Assembly: GCF_011947195.1 (NCBI RefSeq)
Contig: NZ_JAATVY010000022.1
Location: 1 to 64,000, forward strand
Direction of reading: 5' to 3'
DNA: 64,000 nucleotides
From: Planosporangium thailandense
GTDB taxonomy: Bacteria; Actinomycetota; Actinomycetes; Mycobacteriales; Micromonosporaceae
Shown piece after piece: positions 8,378 to 15,509 of this stretch (positions are counted from its first letter, which is position 1; every line of letters begins with the position of its first letter). Made by a program: the position numbers and the translations under genes. The notes under the pieces are model-generated. The model saw only the letters and a program-made list of their open reading frames with translations, was not told the origin of the DNA and made no database searches.

Positions 8378-9409
8378 GTGCGAAGGAAACGACTTGTCGG
8401 GGCGGGCGTGTTGGTGGTCGTGGCGGCTGCGGCCGCCGGGTGCGGTTCGTCCGGCCCGGCGCCGACCACCCCCGGCCTCGCCGCCCGTGGCACGACCATG
8501 ACGACCACCAAGCCCAGCCGGCAGGACCTGGCAAACCGGGTGAGCCTGACGGGCAAGGTCACCATGAACCCGGTGTTCGGCCTGGCGGCTCCCGTCGCCG
8601 GGCAGGTGCGCTACTTCGACGTCAAGCCCGCGCAGGCGACCCCGACCAAGCCCACCAGGGTGGCGAACGTCTGGGCCGGCGGCAAACCCACCAACGTGGA
8701 CGTACCCGCGGGCGCGACGTTCGCCGGCCGACTGGTCGACGACCGGGTGACCGTCGCCGCCGGCATGCCCATCGTCTCGGCGAAGCTCGCCGGGTACGGC
8801 ATCGTCGCCGACATCGACGCCGCGCAGGCGTACAAGATTTCAGACGGGCTCGCCACGGTCTCCGCTCAGATAAAGAACGGCCCCGGCCCCTTCACCTGCA
8901 CGGTGCTCGGCACCATCGCCGCGCTACCGGCCGGGACGGTCCCGGCCCCGCCGGCCGCCCAGCCCAGCGGGGCCGCCGACCGGCAGTCGGGCAAGCAGGC
9001 GCCACCGCCGGCCGACCCCGGACCGCCGGCCGATCCCGGACAGCAGGCCGGTGGCGGCGGCACCGACGCGGCGTCGGAGCCGACCGGCATGCGCGTGGTG
9101 TGCGCCGCGCCGGCCGACGTGAAGCTGATCAATGGGGCTGCCGCGACCGTCGAGGTCGTGACCGCGAAGGCCACCAACGCGCTCGTGCTTCCCGTCGAGG
9201 CGGTCGCCGGCGGCCAGGGCAAGGGAAAGGTCGACGTCGTACGACCGGACAAGACCCGGGAGACCAGGGACGTGGTGCTCGGGCTGACCGACGGCAAGGT
9301 GGTGGAGATCAAGTCGGGGTTGACCGGTGACGAGACGGTGGCCGTACCCGGCCCGGACCTGGCGCCGGCCAAGCCGGACGGCAACGGCTCGTCGGAGGGG
9401 CCCCGATGA
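8378..9409 (+). CDS. MacA-like efflux adaptor lipoprotein
   Basis: From the GTG at 8378 the 343-residue product starts MRRKRLVGAG with a hydrophobic stretch and lipobox AAGC, an ideal lipoprotein signal. GCGGGGG lies upstream. Earlier in-frame starts would spoil the signal. The rest resembles a membrane-fusion adaptor: LANRVSLTGKVTMNP, GLAAPVAGQV, and late beta-rich segments NALVLPVEAVAGGQGKG and TRETRDVVLGLTDGKVVEIKSGLTGDETV cut short here. A long Ala/Pro-rich insertion (about residues 185-225) interrupts it. It overlaps the ATPase gene by ATGA, so the two are translationally coupled. It presumably links the permease to the wall side of the membrane. Confidence 0.75.
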   Translation: MRRKRLVGAGVLVVVAAAAAGCGSSGPAPTTPGLAARGTTMTTTKPSRQDLANRVSLTGKVTMNPVFGLAAPVAGQVRYFDVKPAQATPTKPTRVANVWAGGKPTNVDVPAGATFAGRLVDDRVTVAAGMPIVSAKLAGYGIVADIDAAQAYKISDGLATVSAQIKNGPGPFTCTVLGTIAALPAGTVPAPPAAQPSGAADRQSGKQAPPPADPGPPADPGQQAGGGGTDAASEPTGMRVVCAAPADVKLINGAAATVEVVTAKATNALVLPVEAVAGGQGKGKVDVVRPDKTRETRDVVLGLTDGKVVEIKSGLTGDETVAVPGPDLAPAKPDGNGSSEGPR

Positions 9410-10119
9410 CCAGTCCCCTGATCGAGCTCACCGGCATCACCAAGACGCTCAAGGGCCAGGGGGAGCCGCGCCCCATCCTGTCCGGTGTGGACCTGACGGT
9501 CCACGGTGGTGAGAGCGTGGCCATCCTCGGCCGGTCGGGCTCCGGCAAGAGCACCCTGCTCAGCCTGATCGGCCTGTTCGACCGGCCGGACGGCGGCCGG
9601 TACATGCTGGGTGGCCGCGACATCACCCGGCTGCCGGAACGCAAGGCCGCCGCGCTGCGCAGCGCCCAGTTCGGCTTCGTCTTCCAGCGGTTCTTCCTCC
9701 TCAAGCACCTGACCGCGGCGCAGAACGTCGCCATGGCGCTCGTCAACGGCCAGGGCTGGCTGCCGCGCCGCAAGCGCCGCGCCAAGGTGATGGCGGCCCT
9801 GGACCAGGTCGGCATCGCCCACCTCGCCAAGCAACGGCCGCCCCGGATGTCCGGTGGCGAGCAGCAGCGCGTCGCCATCGCCCGGGCGCTGGTCCGTGAG
9901 CCCGGAATCCTGCTGGCCGACGAGCCCACCGGGGCCCTGGACACCGAGACCGGAAAGCTCGTGATCGGCGCGCTGCACGCTGCGACCGAGCGGGGCTGCG
10001 GACTGATCCTGGTCACCCACGACCGCGACCACGCCGCCCGGATGGGGCGCGTCCTTCAACTGGACGGCGGGGTCCTGAACCCGGTGACCGAACCGGTAAT
10101 CGAAAGGGTCGGCGCATGA
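9406..10119 (+). CDS. MacB/LolD-type ABC transporter ATP-binding protein
   Basis: The 237-residue protein contains Walker A GRSGSGKS (residues 42-49), the Q-loop segment FGFVFQRFFLL, the signature SGGEQQRVAIARAL, Walker B ILLADEPTGALD and the H-loop VTHD. It belongs to the FtsE/LolD/MacB ATPase group that drives mechanotransmission permeases rather than classical pumping. It is flanked by ATGA overlaps with the adaptor lipoprotein and the permease, so the three form one operon. The cargo is unknown; related systems export peptides, antibiotics or lipoproteins, or control wall hydrolases. Confidence 0.9.
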   Translation: MTSPLIELTGITKTLKGQGEPRPILSGVDLTVHGGESVAILGRSGSGKSTLLSLIGLFDRPDGGRYMLGGRDITRLPERKAAALRSAQFGFVFQRFFLLKHLTAAQNVAMALVNGQGWLPRRKRRAKVMAALDQVGIAHLAKQRPPRMSGGEQQRVAIARALVREPGILLADEPTGALDTETGKLVIGALHAATERGCGLILVTHDRDHAARMGRVLQLDGGVLNPVTEPVIERVGA

Positions 10120-11417
10120 TGCGGCTGTCCGGGCGGCTGCGCTCCTCCCTGATCATCGGTGGGCAGGGCATCCGGGCCCGCAAGCTGCGCACGCTGCTGT
10201 CGATGGTCAGCCTGTTCCTGGGCGTGCTGGCCGTCGTGGTGGTGCAGGCCGGCGCCTCGATCGCCGAGCACGCCCTGCTGAGCGAGGCCGAGTTGACCCA
10301 GGGCAAGGACGGTACGCGCCAGCTCTTCCTACCGACCGAGGGCGGCGCCCTACCGGTCACCCTCGACACGCTGCGCGGCAGGTCGGACGCGGTCGCGGCC
10401 ATCCAGTCCATGGCGATCATCGGCGAGCCCCGGGTACGGCCGGTCAACCCCGGCGCCGGACGGATCGACGACCCGGCCGGGTCCGGCCCCGAGGTCGTCT
10501 GCGATCCCCGGGGCTGCCATCAGGTCGGCGACGCGGCCGAGGCGCCGCCCGGTAAGGCGATCGCGCTCCAGCTGACCGCGTTGACCGGCGACATCCGAAC
10601 TTTCCGCCCGTTCCGTCCGTACGCCGGGCAGTGGCTGGACTTCTCGTCGGCGCCGTCGCTGTCGCCCCGGATCGTGCTCAACCGGGAGGCCGCGAAGGGC
10701 TTCGCGCGCTACCACGTACCGGCGCAGATGCGTATCGACGGGGCGACAGCGGACGCGACGCCCCGGATCATCGGTGTGGTCGACGACGGCGGGTACCAGC
10801 CGGCCGCGTACGTGCGCGCCGACGAACTGCTCAACTGGCTGCCGGAAACGGCCCTCGCCGGCGACCGCGGCGCCTCGATGCTGGTGCTGTCGTCGCCGGA
10901 CGCCACCGCCGTCGAGCGGACGCTGCGGGCGCGGCTGGTGGGTGCCGGGATGGCCCCGGATGCGATCCACGTGGAGACGCTCGACGCGCGTGGGCACGCC
11001 CGGACCGAACTGGCGATCATGCGCTGGATCTTCCTGGGCATGGCCGGCCTGGTGCTGCTGATCGGCGTCGCGGGCATCCTCAACGTCGGGCTCGCCACGG
11101 TGGGTGAACGGATCGAGGAGTTCGCGCTCCGCCGGGCCGTGGGCACGCCGCGGTCGCTACTGGCCGGCATCGTGCTGAGCGAGACCCTGCTGACCGGACT
11201 GCTCACCGCGGCGGCCGCGATCGGGGTCAGCGCCGTCGCGTTGCGCGCCGTCGGCGCGGTGCTGGGTGACCGGGTACCGCTCCTGCAGGGCATCGTCTTC
11301 CCGTGGCAGGCAGGGGTGGCCGGGGTCGTCGCGGGGCTGGTGGCCGGGCTTCTCGGCGGCTTCATCCCGGCCCTGCGCGCGGCACGCATCCCCATCGCCA
11401 CGGTCATGCGTGCGTAG
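10116..11417 (+). CDS. MacB/FtsX-type ABC transporter permease
   Basis: Encodes 433 residues with the MacB topology: one membrane helix near residues 28-48 (LSMVSLFLGVLAVVVVQAG), a large extracellular domain of about 240 residues and three C-terminal helices. These lie near 300-325 (IFLGMAGLVLLIGVAGILNVGL), 348-380 and 395-420. ERIEEFALRRAVGTPRS after the second helix is the usual FtsX signature. It completes the adaptor-ATPase-permease operon and starts inside the ATPase stop codon. The gap of 54 bp to the next gene has no obvious terminator. Confidence 0.85.
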   Translation: MMRLSGRLRSSLIIGGQGIRARKLRTLLSMVSLFLGVLAVVVVQAGASIAEHALLSEAELTQGKDGTRQLFLPTEGGALPVTLDTLRGRSDAVAAIQSMAIIGEPRVRPVNPGAGRIDDPAGSGPEVVCDPRGCHQVGDAAEAPPGKAIALQLTALTGDIRTFRPFRPYAGQWLDFSSAPSLSPRIVLNREAAKGFARYHVPAQMRIDGATADATPRIIGVVDDGGYQPAAYVRADELLNWLPETALAGDRGASMLVLSSPDATAVERTLRARLVGAGMAPDAIHVETLDARGHARTELAIMRWIFLGMAGLVLLIGVAGILNVGLATVGERIEEFALRRAVGTPRSLLAGIVLSETLLTGLLTAAAAIGVSAVALRAVGAVLGDRVPLLQGIVFPWQAGVAGVVAGLVAGLLGGFIPALRAARIPIATVMRA

Positions 11418-11471
11418 CGGTCGGTTTCCGGGCTGGAGGGTATGCCAGGGGGATCGGGGTAGCGGACCGGT

Positions 11472-12065
11472 ATGACTGAAGGCAAGTTCCAACCAGGTAA
11501 CCAGACTCCGAATACTCCGGATCTGAGCGAGACCGCACTGCGCGGCATGCAGATGCAACAGTTGATCGACCTGGCACACCAGGAACAGCTCGAGGGCGTC
11601 GATGACATGCGCCGAGACGACCTGATCAGGGCGATCAGCGCCCGGCACCGCGAGCGCCGCGAGCAGTCGGCTGGCATCGGTGGCAGCCAGGGTGGGGCCG
11701 GCGGGCAGGGCGGCGCCGGCGGGCAGGGCGGCGCCGGCCGCCAGGGTGACGCCGGCGGCCAGGACCAGCCTCGGGCGGCCGGCGGGCAGGGCGGCGCCGG
11801 CCGCCAGGGTGACGCCGGCGGCCAGGACCAGCCTCGGGCGGCCGGTGGGCAGGCCGGCGGTGGTCAGGTCGAGGGGAAGTACCAGCCCGGCAACCAGACT
11901 CCGAATACTCCGGATCTGAGCGAGACCGCGCTGCGCGGCATGCAGATGGCGGAGCTGCGCGACGCGGCCCGCCGGGAAGGCATCCAGGGCGCCGACGAGC
12001 TCCACAAGGAGGAGCTGATCCGGGAGATCAGCGCCCGCCACCGGGAGCTGCACCCGCAGCAGTGA
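11472..12065 (+). CDS. Duplicated Rho-N/SAP-like module protein with glycine-rich linker
   Basis: The 197-residue protein is two nearly identical modules joined by a flexible linker. Module 1 (residues 3-61) and module 2 (about 136-194) each contain YQPGN or FQPGN, the shared sequence QTPNTPDLSETALRGMQM, and a helical part (LIDLAHQEQLEGVDDMRRDDLIRAI, here abbreviated) that resembles the Rho N-terminal or SAP helix-extended fold, usually a nucleic-acid binder. The linker is Gly/Gln/Ala-rich and is built from 18-bp and 63-bp DNA repeats. No signal peptide or membrane helix is present. The function is unknown; binding DNA or RNA at two sites is an inference from the fold. Confidence 0.7.
   Translation: MTEGKFQPGNQTPNTPDLSETALRGMQMQQLIDLAHQEQLEGVDDMRRDDLIRAISARHRERREQSAGIGGSQGGAGGQGGAGGQGGAGRQGDAGGQDQPRAAGGQGGAGRQGDAGGQDQPRAAGGQAGGGQVEGKYQPGNQTPNTPDLSETALRGMQMAELRDAARREGIQGADELHKEELIREISARHRELHPQQ
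11721..11846 (+). repeat. Two tandem 63-bp repeats in the linker of the Rho-N-like gene
   Basis: A 63-bp unit beginning GGGCAGGGCGGCGCCGGCC occurs at 11721-11783 and 11784-11846 with almost no change. Its first 18 bp are also present once more just upstream, from 11703. The unit is a multiple of three, so copy changes keep the frame. Confidence 0.85.
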
Positions 12066-12890
12066 CCGGACCACCGGACGCGGGCGGCTGCCGGTAGGGG
12101 CGGCTGTGCCCGGACCGCCCGGCCTGTGCCTGAACCGCCCGGCCTGCGCCCGAACCGCCCGGCCTGCGCCTGAACCGCCCGGCCTGCGCGGAGCGTCGGC
12201 ACCGCCCGTAGCACGCCGATCGGTGCCCCCGGTCGGGCCCGTGAGTCGGGTGCCAGGAGTAGGGCATTTCCGGACGAATGATTCGGACAGCCGGTACTCG
12301 GAGACGGTTAGTCGAACCGTTCTGACATTGGCGCATGCCGCTGTCTGAGATTAGCGCTCCGTCACTCCCGCTGTGTCCCGCTTCACCCCTGTCCCCAGGG
12401 GCGTTGCGTGTCGGCTCGGTCATTCGATGTACGAGATGAAGGGTCGAGCAAGGGGGTGCCAAAGGTCGCTCACTGTGCTTGCACGATTAGCGAATAGTGA
12501 CGGTCATCGCGAACGGAATGGGCGTGACCAGGCCTGACATGCTCTGTTACCGAACCGTAACCAGATTATTTCTCAACTACGTGTGGTAACGCTCACAGCT
12601 GCAATATGGCCGCATTTGTCCGCCCGATTTCTATCTGTGATTGTGCCCACATCGCCATTTTAATTACTCGCTGTATTGATTGATCTATGTCGTTGTTACC
12701 GGCGAGTAGCGCGGGCTTGAACGAGTTGGGCGGTCACGGCAACATCTCTCGCACGCCACACTTCCGCCGGCACCGTTCGGGGCGGCCGGTGTGGTCCCGA
12801 TCTGTACTTCATGCATGTCACCGCCGGCGACACCCCCAACCGCATCCCCCCGCGGTCACGCCGGTGGCACTGCTCGCGAGGAGGAACTCC
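12066..12890. other. Long intergenic region before the DUF6230 gene
   Basis: No supported gene in 825 bp. The first part holds a 20-bp tandem repeat (12101-12180). Near 12304-12320 ACGGTT and AACCGT form an inverted repeat with 5 bp between. From about 12480 to 12690 the base composition drops in GC, with an inverted repeat GTTAC/GTAAC at 12546-12561 and several TA-rich stretches, as expected for a promoter region. An in-frame upstream start for the next gene at 12687 exists but lacks a ribosome binding site, so I treat that part as a 5' leader. Confidence 0.5.
12101..12180. repeat. Four tandem copies of a 20-bp unit
   Basis: Units of the form GGCCTGYGCCYGAACCGCCC are in exact 20-bp register at 12121, 12141 and 12161, with a degenerate copy at 12101 and a partial copy after 12180. 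It follows the stop codon of the Rho-N-like gene and is not in a recognised gene. Confidence 0.85.
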
Positions 12891-13511
12891 GTGAAGGATG
12901 CACAGGGCGGCCCGGTGCGGGGCCGCATCAGATGGCGGCGATTCGCAGCCGTCGTAATCCCGGCCGCCGCAGCCGCTGGCGCCATCGTGTTCGGCATGGC
13001 CAACGGCGCCATCGCCGCCCAGTTCACCGTGTCGGGTCAGCCGTTCAAGGTCTCGGCCGACGCGCTCGACGGCCAGCAGTTCATCCAGTACGGCGGCCAG
13101 GTGACCGCCAAGAACCATGACGGATCGACGCGCACGGCCTACGTAGCGTCGTCGGTCATCGGCAACGCGACGCTGACCAACCTGTGTCAGTCGGTCAAGC
13201 CGGACGGGGTTCCGGTCAGCGTGATCATTCGCGCGGGCCAGGATCCCAAGCACCCAGTCACGGCGTCCAACCTCGCGATCGACATGACGGACCTGAAGGG
13301 CGACGCGACCTTCGGCGACATCAACATCGGTCAGGACGCCGGTGACCTCACCAGGAGCCCGGCACTGAACGGCATGTTCGGCCAGTCGGCCGCCACCGTC
13401 CACATCGAACACCTCAAGCAGGTCGCGCTCGGGACCCATGCCGGCACCTTCACGCTCAACGGGCTGCACCTGTACCTCAGCCTGGGAGACAACGCGGAGC
13501 AGTGCTTCTGA
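12891..13511 (+). CDS. DUF6230 family protein
   Basis: From the GTG at 12891, preceded by GAGGAGGAACTCC, the product has 206 residues. A basic N terminus (RGRIRWRR) and a hydrophobic segment (residues 18-44) ending ANGAIAAQF suggest a signal anchor or signal peptide. The rest is a beta-rich extracellular domain with IQYGGQVTAKNHDG, TNLCQSV and a final cysteine. This matches the actinobacterial DUF6230 family, usually encoded next to DUF6114 as here. The family has no known biochemical function; a surface or membrane-associated role is inferred. Confidence 0.72.
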   Translation: MKDAQGGPVRGRIRWRRFAAVVIPAAAAAGAIVFGMANGAIAAQFTVSGQPFKVSADALDGQQFIQYGGQVTAKNHDGSTRTAYVASSVIGNATLTNLCQSVKPDGVPVSVIIRAGQDPKHPVTASNLAIDMTDLKGDATFGDINIGQDAGDLTRSPALNGMFGQSAATVHIEHLKQVALGTHAGTFTLNGLHLYLSLGDNAEQCF

Positions 13512-13595
13512 CGGACGGCGTGAGGCCCGCGGCACCTGTCGTCCGCGGGCCTCGCCCACGTCGTGCGTCCTGATCGTCGAATGCTGGAGGAGTAC

Positions 13596-15437
13596 GTGCC
13601 AAGCGCACACACGCCGCAGCCGGGCAACCGCGCCGGCGCCTGGCAGAAGTTCTCGACCTGGCGTCGGGAGCGGCCCTTCTCGGGCGGCCTGTTGTTGATT
13701 CTGTCCGGCATCGAACTGTTCCTCAGCAGCAATCTCGACCTCGGCGCGATGCAGGTCCACGTCGGACCGACCGGCTTCCTGTCGTACGTGATCCCGGCGA
13801 TGCTGCTGCTCTGCGGTGGCGGCGCCCTGGTAACGCCACACCTGCGCCTGTTCTACGGCGTCGTCGGCTCGCTCGTCGCCGTGTACTCCCTGATCGGGCT
13901 CAACCTCGGCGGCTTCCTGTTCGGCCTGCTGCTGGGCATCGTCGGCGGCGCGTTGACCATCGCCTGGTCGCCGGTTGTCACTGCGACCCCCACCGTTGAC
14001 GGCGACGTCGACGCGGAGGGCACCGATTACGCCGCCGGCCCGCAGGCCGCCGGCCCGCAGGCCGCCGGCCCGCAGGCCGCCGGCCCGCAGGCCGCCGGCC
14101 TCGGCGAAGCCGCACCGCGGCCGGGGTACGGGCACCCCCAGCCGTACGCGGGCGCCCCCGCCATGGACGAGACGGCCGAGATTCCGCGGCACGTGCAGGA
14201 CCCCGAGCGCTGGTGGGGCTCCGAGCCGGCCGGGCAACCGGCGCAGCAGGAGGAGCCGCCCTTCGGTACGAACTCGGGTGGCAGCCACACCCGGATGCTG
14301 GCGATCACCCTCGTGCCGGTGACGATCGCCGCCACCCTGGTGGCCGTCGTGCACCGGACCACGCCGGCGTACGCCGCGCCCTGCCCGGTGCCGAGCGCGT
14401 CCACGTCGGCGGCCACGGCGTCTGGGCAGGCGACGGCGCGGCCCGGCGCCGCGGCCGGCAACAAGCCGGGCACGTCGGGCAACAAGCCGGGCGCGTCGGG
14501 CAACAACTCGGCCGCGCCGGGTAACCAGCCGGCCGTCCCGGCCGGCGCACCGGCCGCCGCGCCACAGGGCGGCCAGAACGCGGCGCCCCAGAGCGGCGCC
14601 GGGGACGCCGTGGCGCCGGGCCCGACCGCGTCGGCCGCACCGGCCGCCAAGAGCGGCAACCCGCTGACCGACCTCTGGGACGGCCTGGTCGGCGGCGTCA
14701 AGAAGCTCTTCGGCGCCGGTACCTCCGCCACCCCGGCTGCCCCGGCCACCCCCGATCCCTCCGTGGCGCCGTCAGCGAGCGCGGTTCCCGGCCCGAGCGC
14801 CGCGCCGAGCGGCGGGGGGAAGTCTCCCGATGCTTCGGCCCCTGCACCGCGGAGCGCGTCGGCGGCGCCGAACCGCCCTCAAGCGTCCGCCACACCGTCG
14901 ACGTCGGCGTCCACGGCCCCCTGTCCACAGCTCACGATCGCCGCGGTGGAGCCCGGACAGCCGCCGGCCGCCCTGCAGCCGGGACTGATCACCGGCGCGA
15001 CGCAGGTCATGCACGACTTCAAGTACGAAGGCATCGTCGATCTGCCCACGAGCGGCGGCACCAAGAAGGTCCTCAAGTTCACGATGACGAGCGCCGTGAC
15101 GACCCCCTTCACCCTCAAGGTCTCGGAGAAGGCGGGCAAGACCACGCAGATCACCAGTTCGGAGCTGACGATTCAGCGCGAGCAGAACGTGGTGACGTTC
15201 TACACGAGCAAGTTCACCGGCACGCTGACCCACGTCACGCTGCCGGTGATTCCCATCCCGATCGGGGTGCCCGACATCCTGCAACCGCTCACGACCCTGA
15301 CCTTCACGCCCGACTCGCCGCCGCCGCTGCCCCCGATCGCGTTCCCCGAGATCACGTTCGAGAACGTCACGCTCGAGCTGGCGTTCGTGCACTCCGACAT
15401 CTTGACCGCGAAGGCGATGCAGATCCAGGAGCTGTGA
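13596..15437 (+). CDS. DUF6114 family membrane protein with long extracellular Pro/Ala-rich region
   Basis: The GTG at 13596 follows CTGGAGGAG. Of 613 residues, about 15-130 form the DUF6114 part: ERPFSGGLLLILSGIELF, VGPTGFLSYVIPAMLLLCGGGALV and further helices to IVGGALTIAWSP. Then come a low-complexity AAGPQ repeat, a short acidic stretch, a hydrophobic helix near 240-260 (LAITLVPVTIAATLVAVVH), a 220-residue Ala/Pro/Gly/Ser/Asn-rich stalk, and a folded C-terminal domain of about 165 residues that resembles the DUF6230 product in composition. It is much longer than a typical DUF6114 protein and probably projects its C-terminal domain through the wall. Co-transcribed with the DUF6230 gene. 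Confidence 0.7.
   Translation: MPSAHTPQPGNRAGAWQKFSTWRRERPFSGGLLLILSGIELFLSSNLDLGAMQVHVGPTGFLSYVIPAMLLLCGGGALVTPHLRLFYGVVGSLVAVYSLIGLNLGGFLFGLLLGIVGGALTIAWSPVVTATPTVDGDVDAEGTDYAAGPQAAGPQAAGPQAAGPQAAGLGEAAPRPGYGHPQPYAGAPAMDETAEIPRHVQDPERWWGSEPAGQPAQQEEPPFGTNSGGSHTRMLAITLVPVTIAATLVAVVHRTTPAYAAPCPVPSASTSAATASGQATARPGAAAGNKPGTSGNKPGASGNNSAAPGNQPAVPAGAPAAAPQGGQNAAPQSGAGDAVAPGPTASAAPAAKSGNPLTDLWDGLVGGVKKLFGAGTSATPAAPATPDPSVAPSASAVPGPSAAPSGGGKSPDASAPAPRSASAAPNRPQASATPSTSASTAPCPQLTIAAVEPGQPPAALQPGLITGATQVMHDFKYEGIVDLPTSGGTKKVLKFTMTSAVTTPFTLKVSEKAGKTTQITSSELTIQREQNVVTFYTSKFTGTLTHVTLPVIPIPIGVPDILQPLTTLTFTPDSPPPLPPIAFPEITFENVTLELAFVHSDILTAKAMQIQEL
14031..14100 (+). repeat. 15-bp in-frame tandem repeat (Ala-Ala-Gly-Pro-Gln)
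   Basis: Unit GCCGCCGGCCCGCAG is perfectly repeated four times with a partial fifth copy. It encodes AAGPQ in the DUF6114-family protein. Confidence 0.9.
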
Positions 15438-15464
15438 CCGGCCGGCCCCCGGACCGGCCGGTCA
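15435..15464. terminator. Hairpin between convergent genes
   Basis: TGACCGGCCGG pairs perfectly with CCGGCCGGTCA over an 8-nt loop. The TGA stop of the DUF6114 gene is the first part of the stem. The facing gene ends at 15510. Confidence 0.7.
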
Positions 15465-15509
15465 CTACCTGCTGGGTACCGCCACCGGCGGTACGCGCGG
15501 TCGCGCCGG

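Noticed and set aside
11157-12074. A 305-codon minus-strand frame with AAGAALPAG-type repeats opposite the Rho-N-like gene
   Set aside because: It is the mirror of the linker repeats and has no ribosome binding site or promoter; the plus-strand protein has clear duplicated modules.
12687-12890. A cyclic di-AMP or other riboswitch before the DUF6230 gene
   Set aside because: GC-rich runs are suggestive, but none of the conserved riboswitch blocks that I know could be placed.
12696-14354. A 552-codon frame on the minus strand opposite the DUF6230 and DUF6114 genes
   Set aside because: His/Arg/Gly/Asp-rich composition and repeated GGLRA from the opposite strand of the AAGPQ repeat; typical antisense shadow of a GC-rich gene.
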